A DNA stretch of 64,000 nucleotides from Paracoccus aminophilus JCM 7686 (GTDB lineage: Bacteria > Pseudomonadota > Alphaproteobacteria > Rhodobacterales > Rhodobacteraceae), in the NCBI RefSeq assembly GCF_000444995.1, contig NC_022041.1, forward strand, positions 718,001 through 782,000, given 5' to 3'. Both the position numbers and the translations under genes were made by a program. Under the pieces are notes generated by a model, which saw nothing but the letters and a program-made list of their open reading frames with translations, was not told where the DNA came from and made no database searches. Position 1 is the stretch's first letter. Each line of letters starts with the position of its first letter. Shown here piece by piece: positions 23,521 to 32,662 of this stretch.

Positions 23521-25007
23521 TGAATGTGATCGATCGCGTCGTCGGCTTTTTCAACCCGGAAGCCGGATTACGCCGCAGCCTGGCGCGTGTCCAAACGCAC
23601 GAAGTGATGAACTATGATGCCGCGACGCGGGGCCGGAGGGCCTATGGCTGGAAGGCTCCGGCCAGTGCGGCCGATGCCTCGGCCTATGGCTCGCGCGCCC
23701 GGCTGCGCCAGCTCAGCCGCGACATGATCCGCAATCGCGCTTATGCCGCGCGAGCAAAGGATGTGGTGGTGGCCAACGTTGTCGGCGAGGGGGTGTCGCC
23801 CTCGGTGCGCAGCGATGACGCGGATACCAAGGTAACGGTAGAAGATCTGATCCGTCGTCACCTGCTGACCAATGATCTGGATTCGCTTGGGGAATATGAC
23901 CTCTTCGAAATGCAGCAGATCTGCATGACCTCGGTCTTTTCTGATGGCGAGGTCTTGTTGCGACGGCGGTTGCGCAATACGCAATATGACCGCCATCTGA
24001 CTTTGCCGTTTCAGATCGAGCTGGTTGAAGTCGATTGTCTCGATACCACGATCCAGTCGTGGGGCGACAATCTGGTGATCGAGGGCATCGAATACGGGCC
24101 GACCGGCGCGATCGAAGCCTATCACCTCTATAACGAGCACCCGGGGGCGGTGCGCCACCGCAAGGCGTTCGAATCCACGCGGGTGCATTGGTCGGATATC
24201 ATCCACCTGCGTCGCTTCGACCGACCGGGGCAGTTGCGCGGGGTGCCGTGGCTTGCGCCGGTGATGATGACCTTGGGCGAGATCTCGGATTATCAGGAAG
24301 CGCAGATCCTCAAGCAGCGCATGTCCTCGCTGATGGCGATCGTGCTCAAATATCTCACCGGCGCGCCCCGCCCGGCCAAAGCGGGTGCAGGGCTCGAAGA
24401 GTTGGCACCTGGCGCTGTGGTCGAACTGCCCGAAGGCGCGGAGCCGGTGGTGGTGCAGCCGCCCACGGTCGAGGGCTATGACGAGTTCATGACCGTGGCC
24501 TTGCGCACCATCGCGGTTGGGATCGGGATCACCCATGAAGCGCTGACCGGCAATCTGCGGCAGGTCAATTTCTCCTCGGCGCGGATGGGTCGCAGCGAAA
24601 TGGACCGGCTGGTGCGGATGTGGCAGCGCGGGTTGATCATCGCCCAAATGGGCGTCGGCATCGAGCGCTGGCTGCGCGACGGGATCCGCATGCTGCGGCT
24701 CAACCACGATCTGGACTTCCGGCTCGACTGGACCCCGCCGCGCCGGATCATGGTCGATCCGACGCGGGAAATCCCCTCGATGATCGAGGAGGTCGAGGCG
24801 GGGCTGAACAGTCGTCAGGGCGTCCAGCGCGAGCTCGGCCGCGATCCCGAGCGCATCCGCGAGGAGCGCAAGCAGGACATGGTGGCCGATCAGGCTGCCG
24901 GGCTGCCGTCTCCGGATCAAAGCTCTGCCGGCACAACCACGCCCCTTCCGCCCGATACCGGCGCGCATGCAGACGAGAAGGAAGAGATAGATGAAAACGG
25001 GACGTGA
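23520..25007 (+). CDS. Portal protein (lambda gpB family)
   Basis: This 495-residue portal protein forms the dodecameric DNA channel. Typical segments are LSRDMIRNRAYAARAKDVVV, MTSVFSDGEVLLRRR, GQLRGVPWLAPVMM and IAVGIGITHEALTGNLRQVN FSSAR. The acidic C-terminal tail (DEKEEIDENGT) overlaps the start of the protease-capsid gene by 17 bp. ATG 23520 overlaps the gpW stop. Confidence 0.94.
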   Translation: MNVIDRVVGFFNPEAGLRRSLARVQTHEVMNYDAATRGRRAYGWKAPASAADASAYGSRARLRQLSRDMIRNRAYAARAKDVVVANVVGEGVSPSVRSDDADTKVTVEDLIRRHLLTNDLDSLGEYDLFEMQQICMTSVFSDGEVLLRRRLRNTQYDRHLTLPFQIELVEVDCLDTTIQSWGDNLVIEGIEYGPTGAIEAYHLYNEHPGAVRHRKAFESTRVHWSDIIHLRRFDRPGQLRGVPWLAPVMMTLGEISDYQEAQILKQRMSSLMAIVLKYLTGAPRPAKAGAGLEELAPGAVVELPEGAEPVVVQPPTVEGYDEFMTVALRTIAVGIGITHEALTGNLRQVNFSSARMGRSEMDRLVRMWQRGLIIAQMGVGIERWLRDGIRMLRLNHDLDFRLDWTPPRRIMVDPTREIPSMIEEVEAGLNSRQGVQRELGRDPERIREERKQDMVADQAAGLPSPDQSSAGTTTPLPPDTGAHADEKEEIDENGT

Positions 25008-27093
25008 CCTGATCGTCAATGGCGAGTTGATCCTGAGCGGCGATGTCATCGACGACAGTTGGCTCGGCTATATGTGGGCCGAGGATATTGTCTTCAGTCC
25101 AACCATGGTGCGCAATGCTTTGTCCGAATTGGGCGAAGGGCGCGTCACCGTGCGCATCAATTCGAACGGCGGGCATGTGAATGCGGGCGAGCAGATCCGC
25201 GCCATGCTGGCCGGTCATCCCGGCGGGTGCCGCATCATTGTCGAAGGCATTGCGGCTTCGGCTGCCTCGCTGATCTTCATGGCCGGCGCGGAGCGGCTGA
25301 TGTCGGCGGGCTCGCACCTGATGATCCATGATCCGGCAGGTGCGATCTGGGGCAATGAAGAAGATGCGCGCCGCCATGCCGACCAGTTGGCGCTGATCGC
25401 GACCACCTATGCCGCGGTCTACGCCGTCGCTTCGGGCAACAGCCCGGAAGACGTGCGGGCCCTGATGAAGGCGGAGACCTGGTACGGCCCCGATGCCGCC
25501 ATTGCAGCGGGATTTGCAGATGCGGTGGCAGATGCCGCTCCGGCGGCTCCCGCGGAGCTCGTCACCGCTCAGGCAAGCTACATGGCTGCTTGCGATCAGC
25601 TGCGCATGCGGCTGGCGCGCCAACAAACCCCGGACCGGGCATCAGCTTCGGGCCGCCAACCTGCCGCTGAACGCGGTGCCACCCGAAAGGAGGCCAGCAT
25701 GGCCAATGAGACGACCACCCCGACGCCGGCGGCAGATCCGGCACCGGCGTCCGCGCCGATCCCTGTGCCCGCGCCCGAGATGGCCGTGATGCACGGGCGC
25801 CAGATTGCCGATGCCGTGGAAGCTGATCGTACCCGTGCCCGCGATATCCGCGCCATGGCCGGCCCGTTCGTCAGCTCGGGGCGCTTGATGCAGGTCGATG
25901 TCGATGCCCTGATCGACGCCGGCACGCCCGCCAGCGATGCCAGCCAGCGCTTCATGGCAATCATGGCTGCGGCAGAGCCTGCGGGCCGCAGCGCGTCCCC
26001 GCGCAGCACTATGATCCGCGATGAGGGCGAGACCCGTACCGAGGGCATGATCGGCGCGATGATGGGGCAGACCGACGGGCCGGCGCAGGCGTTTCGCGGC
26101 ATGCGTCTGCGCCATCTTGCCATGGAACTGTCGGGCAGCACGCGCGGCTACAGTGACACGGATGCAATCCGCCGCGGCATGCGCGCCACCACTATGATGG
26201 GTGGTGCTTTCGGGGTCAGCGATTTTTCCTATATCACCACCGAGGTGATGAACCGCAGCCTGCAGGCGGCTTATGTCCGCCGCGCGGCAACCTGGCAGCT
26301 CGTCACCGGAGCAGCCTTGACCGCGACCGATTTCCGCGAGCTGCATTCGGTACGCTTCGGCGGTGACTTCGCTCTGAAGAAGGTGAAGGAAAACGGCGAA
26401 TATGAGTCGGCCACTCTGGCTGACGAGGCCGAGGGGCTGAAGGTCGAGCGGCGCGGGCGCACGATCAAACTGACCTTCGAGGCGGTCGTCAACGACGATA
26501 TGGGGGCCTTCCAGCGCATTCCGACCGAATTTGCCATGGCGGCGCGCACCATGGAAAACAGCATGGTCTGGGCGCTGATCCGCGCGAATGCGCGGCTCAA
26601 ATCCGACGGCAAAGCTTTGTTCCACGCCGATCATGGCAACCTCGGGACGGCGGGCGCGATCTCGGCGCAAACCGTTGCGGCGGCGCGCAAGGCGATGTGG
26701 GAACAGCGCGCGTTTGGTTCGAAGGACAGTGACGATTTCCTGCAGATCGAGCCGGACCGCCTGATCGTGCCGCCGGCACTCGAACTTGTGGCTTTGCAGT
26801 TCGCGCAATCGACCACACCGGCGGAAGACGGCAAGGTCAATCCGTTCAAGTCCAGCCTGCAGCCGAGCGTCGTCCCGAACCTCGGCGCGGCCGCCGGCGG
26901 CTCCGACACCGCCTGGTATCTGGTCTCGAGCGATTTGCCTCCGATCGCGCATGCCTATCTCGAAGGCTACAACGCCCCCACCGTCCAGACGATCGAGGGT
27001 ATGAACCCCGATGCGGTGGTCATGAACGCCCGCCACATCTTCGGCGCCGCCGCAGTTGAGCACCGCGGGGCTTACCGCACGCCCGGGGCGTGA
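24991..27093 (+). CDS. ClpP-like prohead protease-major capsid protein fusion
   Basis: This 700-residue polypeptide joins an N-terminal ClpP/S14-type protease to the major capsid protein. The protease has a Ser in VEGIAASAASLIFMAG (Ser90) and His113 in LMIHDPAG. A Pro/Ala-rich linker with scaffold-like character (about residues 210-330) follows. The capsid domain begins near residue 370 (RHLAMELSGSTRGYSDTDAI) and contains GAFGVSDFSYITTEVMN and FHADHGNLG. The fusion is a known arrangement in this phage group. An internal SD and ATG at 25699 could make the capsid half separately. Confidence 0.92.
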   Translation: MKTGRDLIVNGELILSGDVIDDSWLGYMWAEDIVFSPTMVRNALSELGEGRVTVRINSNGGHVNAGEQIRAMLAGHPGGCRIIVEGIAASAASLIFMAGAERLMSAGSHLMIHDPAGAIWGNEEDARRHADQLALIATTYAAVYAVASGNSPEDVRALMKAETWYGPDAAIAAGFADAVADAAPAAPAELVTAQASYMAACDQLRMRLARQQTPDRASASGRQPAAERGATRKEASMANETTTPTPAADPAPASAPIPVPAPEMAVMHGRQIADAVEADRTRARDIRAMAGPFVSSGRLMQVDVDALIDAGTPASDASQRFMAIMAAAEPAGRSASPRSTMIRDEGETRTEGMIGAMMGQTDGPAQAFRGMRLRHLAMELSGSTRGYSDTDAIRRGMRATTMMGGAFGVSDFSYITTEVMNRSLQAAYVRRAATWQLVTGAALTATDFRELHSVRFGGDFALKKVKENGEYESATLADEAEGLKVERRGRTIKLTFEAVVNDDMGAFQRIPTEFAMAARTMENSMVWALIRANARLKSDGKALFHADHGNLGTAGAISAQTVAAARKAMWEQRAFGSKDSDDFLQIEPDRLIVPPALELVALQFAQSTTPAEDGKVNPFKSSLQPSVVPNLGAAAGGSDTAWYLVSSDLPPIAHAYLEGYNAPTVQTIEGMNPDAVVMNARHIFGAAAVEHRGAYRTPGA
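25687..25701 (+). promoter_or_regulatory. Internal ribosome-binding site and start in the fusion gene
   Basis: AAAGGAGG (25687-25694) is followed 4 nt later by ATG 25699 in the same frame (codon 237, MANETTTPTPAADP). The SD is as strong as any in the late operon. This suggests a nested product covering the scaffold/capsid part, as with lambda C and Nu3. Confidence 0.6.
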
Positions 27094-27116
27094 ACAGAGC
27101 GCCCCGGACCTGACGA

Positions 27117-27148
27117 AAGGGCGGCATCGGGCCGCCCTTCGTCGTTTT
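27117..27148 (+). terminator. Terminator-like hairpin after the capsid gene
   Basis: The perfect 9-bp stem AAGGGCGGC/GCCGCCCTT with a 5-nt loop is followed by CGTCGTTTT. It lies between the capsid and decoration genes and probably adjusts late-gene dosage rather than ending the operon. Confidence 0.6.
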
Positions 27149-27174
27149 GATCCCCATTTCCGAAAGGACGCGAG

Positions 27175-27507
27175 ATGAAGAATTACATTCAAGCGGGTGA
27201 AAATCTCACCCTGACGGCCCCGGCTGACGTCGCGGGCGGGGTTGGTGTGCTGGTTGGCACCATCTTCGGTGTTGCCCAAGGCGATGCCGTTGCGGGCGGA
27301 GACCTGGTGCTCGTGCGGCGCGGGGTTTTTGAGCTGGCGAAGACCTCGGCTCAGGCTTGGACTGTTGGTGCCAAGCTCTATTGGGACGATGCCGCAATGG
27401 TGATCACCACGACGGGAACCGGCAATACGGCGATTGGCGCTGCCGTGGCGGTTGCCGCAAACCCGTCAGCGACGGGCCTCGTTCTGCTCGACGGCACCAT
27501 CCGCTGA
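27175..27507 (+). CDS. DUF2190 family capsid decoration protein
   Basis: This 110-residue protein begins MKNYIQAGENLTLTAPADVA, with GDLVLVRRGVFELAK and KLYWDDAAMVITTTGTGNT. DUF2190 proteins serve as capsid cement in related phages. It follows the capsid gene and a GAAAGGAC ribosome-binding site. Confidence 0.85.
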   Translation: MKNYIQAGENLTLTAPADVAGGVGVLVGTIFGVAQGDAVAGGDLVLVRRGVFELAKTSAQAWTVGAKLYWDDAAMVITTTGTGNTAIGAAVAVAANPSATGLVLLDGTIR

Positions 27508-27833
27508 TGACCGGCATCTTTGACGGGATGGCCGGCATCCTTGCGGATGTGGTCGGCACCAGCATCACCTATCACCCCGCCTCCGGCGCCGCGCGCGACA
27601 TCCAATCGGTGTTTCGCGAGGCCCCGATCGAGGTCGAGGGGGCGGACGGTCATGAGGTCCTGATCACCGCTCCGACCTGGCGCGTGTCTCGCGCGATTGT
27701 GCCCGATGTCCGGCGCGGCGACCGCATCGCCGTCTCCGGCGGGCGGATTTTCAGGGTCATGGCTGTGCATCCCACCGCCTCGCCTGCAATGGATGCTTTC
27801 GTTGTCTGTGAACTCCAGGTGGTTGAGGGATGA
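27507..27833 (+). CDS. Head-tail attachment protein (gpFII-like)
   Basis: This 108-residue protein begins MTGIFDGMAGILADVVGTSI, with PTWRVSRAIVPDVRRGDRIA and an IFRVMAVHPT strand. Size, beta-rich character and position fit the lambda gpFII attachment family. Its ATG overlaps the preceding stop. Confidence 0.65.
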   Translation: MTGIFDGMAGILADVVGTSITYHPASGAARDIQSVFREAPIEVEGADGHEVLITAPTWRVSRAIVPDVRRGDRIAVSGGRIFRVMAVHPTASPAMDAFVVCELQVVEG

Positions 27834-27837
27834 TCCG

Positions 27838-28269
27838 ATGGCCCATTACCGTTCCGTTTATCGGGCGCAGGCCATGGCCGCGCTAACCGGTCATACCCGC
27901 TTTGCGGCCTTCACCGCGTCCAAGGTCTGGTCGGGGGCGATTGATGCCGAGAGCCTGCCGGTTCTCGGTGTGCTGACCCCGCAAGAGGGGTTTCGCATGG
28001 AGAGCTTTACCACTTCCGAGCGCAAAACCCTGATGCAGATCGCGATCCGTCGCGCGGGCGGGGATGATGTCGAGGATATCCTCGATGAGGATAGCACCTT
28101 TGTCGAGGCGCTGGTGACCGGCGCGTTGCGGCAGCAAAACCAGTTCTGTTTCTTGCGTGAGACCTCGATCGTCAGCAATGCAGACGGGGCCCGGATCATC
28201 GGTACGCTGGTGATGGGGTTCGAGATCACCAGCCTGCGCGCGCCAGCCATGCTCCCCGATACCCCCTGA
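27838..28269 (+). CDS. Tail terminator-like protein (gpU position)
   Basis: This 143-residue protein begins MAHYRSVYRAQAMAALTGHT and contains SERKTLMQIAIRRAGGDDVE. The location between attachment and tail tube genes, and the size, match lambda gpU, the tail terminator. The sequence evidence for the family is modest. ATG 27838 is the first usable start in frame. Confidence 0.6.
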   Translation: MAHYRSVYRAQAMAALTGHTRFAAFTASKVWSGAIDAESLPVLGVLTPQEGFRMESFTTSERKTLMQIAIRRAGGDDVEDILDEDSTFVEALVTGALRQQNQFCFLRETSIVSNADGARIIGTLVMGFEITSLRAPAMLPDTP

Positions 28270-28325
28270 TATTTTGCCGCGCGAATCCCGCGCGGTCTTC
28301 TTCATCTTCGATTGGAGGGCAGATC

Positions 28326-28766
28326 ATGCCGGAAACCAACGCACAGATCGGGCTTGGCGCGAAGCTGGGCATCAAGGCCGCATCGGGCGGCACCTATGAC
28401 AGCTTTGCCGAGGTCACGCGGCTGACCCCTGCGGGATGGACCCGCAATACCGTCGATGCCACGCATCTCGAAAGCCCGGATGCTTATGCGGAATTCATTG
28501 CGGGGCTCAAAACCGCTTCCGACTGCACCTTTGATGTCAACTGGGTACCAGCAGCCTCCGACCCGCTTCTCGCAGCTTTCGAGGCCGGAGCCGGCGAATT
28601 CCAGCTGACCTTCCCGAGCGGGACGGTGGGGATGCAGTTCAAGGGCATCGTGACTGCCTTCGCGCCCGGCGAGATCTCGCCCGAAGGCAAGCTCACGGCT
28701 TCCGTTACCATCAAGCCGTCCGGCCGGCCCGTGATCGTGGCGTTGCCGGCTGTGCCCGGACCGTAA
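28326..28766 (+). CDS. Tail tube protein
   Basis: This 146-residue protein has features of lambda gpV-type tail tube subunits: GLGAKLGIKAASGGTYDSFA, NTVDATHLESPDAYAEFIAG and a beta-rich C terminus with SPEGKLTASVTIKPSGRPV. It assembles around the tape measure as the tail shaft. Confidence 0.88.
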   Translation: MPETNAQIGLGAKLGIKAASGGTYDSFAEVTRLTPAGWTRNTVDATHLESPDAYAEFIAGLKTASDCTFDVNWVPAASDPLLAAFEAGAGEFQLTFPSGTVGMQFKGIVTAFAPGEISPEGKLTASVTIKPSGRPVIVALPAVPGP

Positions 28767-28775
28767 GGATCAACC

Positions 28776-29144
28776 ATGGATCTTCGCGGCATCATGCTCC
28801 TGCACCATGAGGGGCGGGACTATTCCATGACCATCGATATGGGCGCGCTCTGCACCTTCGAGGACGTCACCGGAAAAAACGGCTTTACCATGCTGACGTT
28901 GCTGGAAAACGGCGGCATCCAGAAAGGGCTGATCGGTGCGCGCGAGATGCGGGCCTTGATTTACGGCGGGCTCAAAGGCGATGCGCCCGAAATGACGCTC
29001 GAGATGGCGGGGCGCATCCTCGACGCCAATGCTTCGGCCTTTGTGGCGGGGGTCAATGCGGCGATGCCGCAAGAAGGTGATTTACCCGCTCCGGAGAAAC
29101 GCCCGGGAAACCGGCGGCGCCCGCGCAAGCGGCGGGCGAAATAA
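28776..29144 (+). CDS. Tail assembly chaperone (gpG-like), zero-frame product
   Basis: This 122-residue protein, of the GTA gp10/gpG type, begins MDLRGIMLLHHEGRDYSMTI, with MGALCTFEDVTGKNGFTMLT and MTLEMAGRILDANASAFVAG. In-frame translation ends with a basic tail (RRRPRKRRAK). A slippery GGGAAAC at 29105-29111 allows a -1 shift into the following frame, giving a longer gpGT-like form. Confidence 0.85.
   Translation: MDLRGIMLLHHEGRDYSMTIDMGALCTFEDVTGKNGFTMLTLLENGGIQKGLIGAREMRALIYGGLKGDAPEMTLEMAGRILDANASAFVAGVNAAMPQEGDLPAPEKRPGNRRRPRKRRAK
29105..29111 (+). promoter_or_regulatory. Programmed -1 frameshift site (GGGAAAC)
   Basis: The heptamer reads G GGA AAC in the zero frame, the canonical X XXY YYZ form, and is one base different from the lambda G-GT site GGGAAAG. 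Slippage moves the ribosome into the -1 frame, which is open to 29467 but has no ATG, GTG or TTG before 29234. Confidence 0.8.
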
Positions 29145-29467
29145 AGATCTCTGCGCTTTTCCGCGATCATATTGCAGCGGGCTTCGCGCCAGATAAGTTC
29201 TGGTCGCTGACCCCGCGCCTTTTTGCACTTCAGATGCAGGCGGCCAGCGACCGTCTGCGCTTTGAGGTGGCGATGCGTAACCGCAGCGCTTGGACGACGG
29301 CGGCGCTCACAGGCGCGGCCTTTGTGGGAAAGCTGCACAAATTTGATGAGTATTTTGGCGCGAGCAGGGCCGCGGGGCAGGGTGGTGAGGTCCAGACTGC
29401 CGCACAGCAGGAAACGGCCTTGCGCATCTTGGCGCAGGCTTGGGGCGCAAAAGAGGATGGGTCGTAA
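29111..29467 (+). CDS. Tail assembly chaperone, frameshift extension (gpT-like)
   Basis: This reading frame continues the upstream chaperone after a -1 shift, giving a 230-residue fusion joined at 29111. The added part has GEIKISALFRDHIAAGFAPD, KFWSLTPRLFALQMQAASDR and FVGKLHKFDEYFG, which resemble phage tail assembly chaperones. The conserved-looking N-terminal part lies upstream of the first ATG (29234), so independent initiation there would truncate it. The next gene, the tape measure, follows directly. Confidence 0.75.
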   Translation, partial: PAAPAQAAGEIKISALFRDHIAAGFAPDKFWSLTPRLFALQMQAASDRLRFEVAMRNRSAWTTAALTGAAFVGKLHKFDEYFGASRAAGQGGEVQTAAQQETALRILAQAWGAKEDGS

Positions 29468-31873
29468 ATGGCGAACAATGTTGGCGAGTTGAAGGCGCGT
29501 CTTAGCCTCGATTCCACGGGCTTTGCCGCGGGTGTCGGTAGGGCAAAGGCTGAAGTATCTGGTCTGAAAAAGACCGTCGACGATGCTTCGCGGGGCATGC
29601 GATCGGCGGCAGCCGCCAATGCCAATCTGGTGTCCCAGTTCAACGACATCGGGGTGATGCTGGCGGCGGGGCAAAACCCGCTGCAGCTCGCCTTGCAACA
29701 GGGCACCCAGATCAGTCAGGTGCTGACCCAGATGGGCGGCGGGGTCGGGGCGCTGCGCGCGTTGGGCGGCGCGTTTGTCGGCATGCTCAACCCGGTTTCG
29801 CTCGCCACGATCGGGGTGATCGGCTTCGGCGCCGCGGCGGTGCAGTGGTTGATGCCAGCAAAAGAGGAGGCAAAAAAGACCGAGGATATTTTCAAATCTC
29901 TGAAAGATAGCATGTCTGGTTATAGCGACGCGTTCGGCGTGTCGCTGCTCTATACCGGTCAGGCCGAAAAGCTCTATGGCGAAGAGGCGCAGCGCGGAGC
30001 GGCGATTGCGCGCAAGATCATGGTGATGGAGGCCGAACGCACCCGTTCGACGATTTCCGAGATCATGAGCAAGGCCTATAGCGAGCTCGGCTTTGATGCT
30101 TTTGGCGATCGTGGGATTGCGGGCGTTGGACGGATTGACAGTGCGAACCTCGCCGAGGCCGCGGGCAAACTTGGCTTCAAGTCAGGCAGTTGGAATGAAA
30201 CGCTCTTTGGGTATGGCGGGTTCTCTCAAGATAAGCTGGCAATTGCCGAAAGCTTCGGAGATGCGATCCGCGACATCTATGCCTATCTGGGCAAGCCCGT
30301 ACCGGATGGCGGGCTTGATGCCTATCTGACCGGTCTGCGCGAAAAGCTTGAGGAGTTCGAGGCTCAGCTGAAAGTGGCCAGAGAGGCTGGTGCCGATAGT
30401 GCCAAGCTGGCGGCGATTGATGAGCAGATGATCCCCCTGCAGCGCGCGCTCCTCGAAGGGGAAAAGCAGCGTGCCGATATCCGCGCCGCCGATGCTGCCA
30501 AGGCAGAAGAGATGCTCGCGACCTATGCGCAAGAGGCCGAGATCAGAGCGTTAACACTCGAATATGGCAAGGAGTCCCGGGAGGTCGCCGACTACGTCGC
30601 GCAAGCCGAGCGCGAAAAACAATATCTGCTGATCGACTCGATGAACATCACCGATGAGATGAAGCAGGGCCTGTGGGACGCCGCTGATGCGTCTTATGAT
30701 GCGACCATGCAGACATGGGATTGGCAGGCCGCGATGGCGGCTGTGAATTCTGAGCTGGCTGGAGCTCTCTCCCTGATCGGCGCCATTGGTGGCGGTATGA
30801 TCATGAATGCCAAGATCAACGCGGCCAAGAGTATTCGTGATGCGGGTGGGTCTGCAGCTGAAGCGCGGCGCGCGGGCGAGGTCGCAGGAAAAAAGCAGGA
30901 AATACTGAATGGTCGCGACACCTTCGGCTCACAGTACTTCGGAATGACTGATCGTGAGCTTCAGGGGCATCTTGATCAGGTTGATCTCGATTTTGCCCAA
31001 GATGATGAATGGACGGCGCTGACCACCGAGGCGCGCAAAGCGCGCGGCGGCAAAAAGGCCGGGGCGGGGCGCAAAGGGCGCGGTAGCACCGAGCGCTTTA
31101 CTGAAAGGCTTGGGGACTTGCAGGCCGATACCCAAGCCCTTCTGGCACAGGCCGAAGCTTTCAAAGGTGCCGTGGCGGCTGGGGGTGACTGGAGGCGTGA
31201 GCTTTCTATTATTGAGGAAGAACAAAAGCTTCTGACCGAAGCGCAGAAATCGAACATTGCTCTGTCACCTGAGATGGTCACGAGCATCCGTCAGATGGCG
31301 ACAGAACATGTCGATGCTGAGCGCACACTCAAATCCCTTCAGGACGCTCAGCAAGAGTTCGCTCAAAAGCAGGAGGAAATCAAAAACGCCTTCGGGAGCG
31401 TGTTCTCGGACTGGATCAGAGGGGCGTCGAGTTTCAAGGATGCGCTGTCGGGTGTGATCGCCAAGCTTGCCGAAATGGCCGCGAGCAGCGCATTCGAGAG
31501 CCTTTGGGGAGCATTCGGTCTTGGCTTCGGCGGTGGCGGTGTGGTGGGCGGTGACGCATTGTCCAACGCGCTGCGAGCAACCGGGGCAAGTTTCGACGGC
31601 GGCGGCTATACCGGCGGCGGATCCCGTTCGGGTGGCCTCGACGGCAAGGGCGGGTTCCTCGCCATGATGCACCCGAATGAGTCGGTCCTCGATCACAGCA
31701 AGGGTCAAGGTGTTGGTGGGGGCGGCGCGGTCATGGTGAGCGCGCGCCATGACCCGGGCATCATCATCGAAATGATCGATACCCGGATCGGGGCAGCTGC
31801 ACCGGGCATCCAGCGCGGCGCGGTCGGTCAAACGATGCGGGCCAGCAAAAAGTCTAAATCCATGTTCGGGTGA
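29468..31873 (+). CDS. Tail tape measure protein
   Basis: This 801-residue tail length protein has an N-terminal lambda gpH-like region with SQFNDIGVMLAAGQNPLQLA and GALRALGGAFVGMLNPVSLA, then long helical segments, a membrane-like stretch near residues 100-125, and a C terminus with GASSFKDALSGVIAKLAEMA, Gly-rich loops and a basic tail. Its length would correspond to a tail on the order of 120 nm if the usual 1.5 angstrom per residue holds. Confidence 0.93.
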   Translation: MANNVGELKARLSLDSTGFAAGVGRAKAEVSGLKKTVDDASRGMRSAAAANANLVSQFNDIGVMLAAGQNPLQLALQQGTQISQVLTQMGGGVGALRALGGAFVGMLNPVSLATIGVIGFGAAAVQWLMPAKEEAKKTEDIFKSLKDSMSGYSDAFGVSLLYTGQAEKLYGEEAQRGAAIARKIMVMEAERTRSTISEIMSKAYSELGFDAFGDRGIAGVGRIDSANLAEAAGKLGFKSGSWNETLFGYGGFSQDKLAIAESFGDAIRDIYAYLGKPVPDGGLDAYLTGLREKLEEFEAQLKVAREAGADSAKLAAIDEQMIPLQRALLEGEKQRADIRAADAAKAEEMLATYAQEAEIRALTLEYGKESREVADYVAQAEREKQYLLIDSMNITDEMKQGLWDAADASYDATMQTWDWQAAMAAVNSELAGALSLIGAIGGGMIMNAKINAAKSIRDAGGSAAEARRAGEVAGKKQEILNGRDTFGSQYFGMTDRELQGHLDQVDLDFAQDDEWTALTTEARKARGGKKAGAGRKGRGSTERFTERLGDLQADTQALLAQAEAFKGAVAAGGDWRRELSIIEEEQKLLTEAQKSNIALSPEMVTSIRQMATEHVDAERTLKSLQDAQQEFAQKQEEIKNAFGSVFSDWIRGASSFKDALSGVIAKLAEMAASSAFESLWGAFGLGFGGGGVVGGDALSNALRATGASFDGGGYTGGGSRSGGLDGKGGFLAMMHPNESVLDHSKGQGVGGGGAVMVSARHDPGIIIEMIDTRIGAAAPGIQRGAVGQTMRASKKSKSMFG

Positions 31874-31876
31874 CCT

Positions 31877-32662
31877 ATGCCGATCAATGTTTTCCCCTGG
31901 CCCCCGGTCGGGGCCGTCGGCTCGGAATGGACCGAGGATGCGCCGGTTGCTCGGCTGCGCTCGCTCATGACCGGTCGCGATCAGATGCAGGCATCGCAGC
32001 GCCGGCGACGGATCGCGACCCTGCAGGTCTCGGCGCTGGCGCGGGGGCGGATGGGGGCGGGCTATTCCGAAATGCTCAAGCAGCTGCTCGAGGGTGGGAT
32101 CCATGCGGTTCGCCTTCAATCGACGCCGATCAATTGGTGGCTGGATGAGCAGGCCCGTCAGGAACTCGGCTTTGATTCCGGCCCGTTTGATTGGCGGGCT
32201 GGTGGCGGACCGAACCCCTTGGCCTGGCAGACGGGATCTGGCCCAAACCGGCTCCTGTTTCTGACGGGATCAGCGGTGGTGGCGGGCACCGTTACGGCGA
32301 GCGGGCTCTTTGCCAATATGCCGCTGACCGGGCTGCCGCCGCGCACCCGGATTGCCGCTCCTGGCGATTTTATCCGGATCTATGACTTGGCCGATGCCAC
32401 CCGATGGGAGGTCGCGCGCGTTGTGCGTGAGGCCGTGACCACGGCCAGCGGCACGGTCACACTCAGGCTCGATCGCGTGCCCTCGATCACCGGCGGGCGG
32501 GTCAATCTGACCGGTCAGGATGAGGGCGTGTTTCGGGTCGATGGCCCGCTTCCCCGCGCCATGCAAACGGTCAGTGGCGACTGGTCCTACACCTGGAGCT
32601 TTCGCGAGGTCTTCGCGGATGAGGTCGGTGGATTCACGGAAAGGCCGGGCACATGGACCTGA
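31877..32662 (+). CDS. Tail tip protein (distal tail position)
   Basis: This 261-residue protein begins MPINVFPWPPVGAVGSEWTE, with RRIATLQVSALARGRMGAGY and a beta-rich C-terminal half (VTLRLDRVPSITGGRVNLTG). It lies directly downstream of the tape measure, where distal tail proteins are usual. No family can be named. It overlaps the next gene by 10 bp. Confidence 0.65.
   Translation: MPINVFPWPPVGAVGSEWTEDAPVARLRSLMTGRDQMQASQRRRRIATLQVSALARGRMGAGYSEMLKQLLEGGIHAVRLQSTPINWWLDEQARQELGFDSGPFDWRAGGGPNPLAWQTGSGPNRLLFLTGSAVVAGTVTASGLFANMPLTGLPPRTRIAAPGDFIRIYDLADATRWEVARVVREAVTTASGTVTLRLDRVPSITGGRVNLTGQDEGVFRVDGPLPRAMQTVSGDWSYTWSFREVFADEVGGFTERPGTWT

Noticed and set aside
29234..29467. Independent gene starting at ATG 29234 for the second tail chaperone
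   Set aside because: Conserved-looking residues lie upstream of that ATG, no ribosome-binding site is evident, and a slippery GGGAAAC in the correct frame explains expression by frameshifting.
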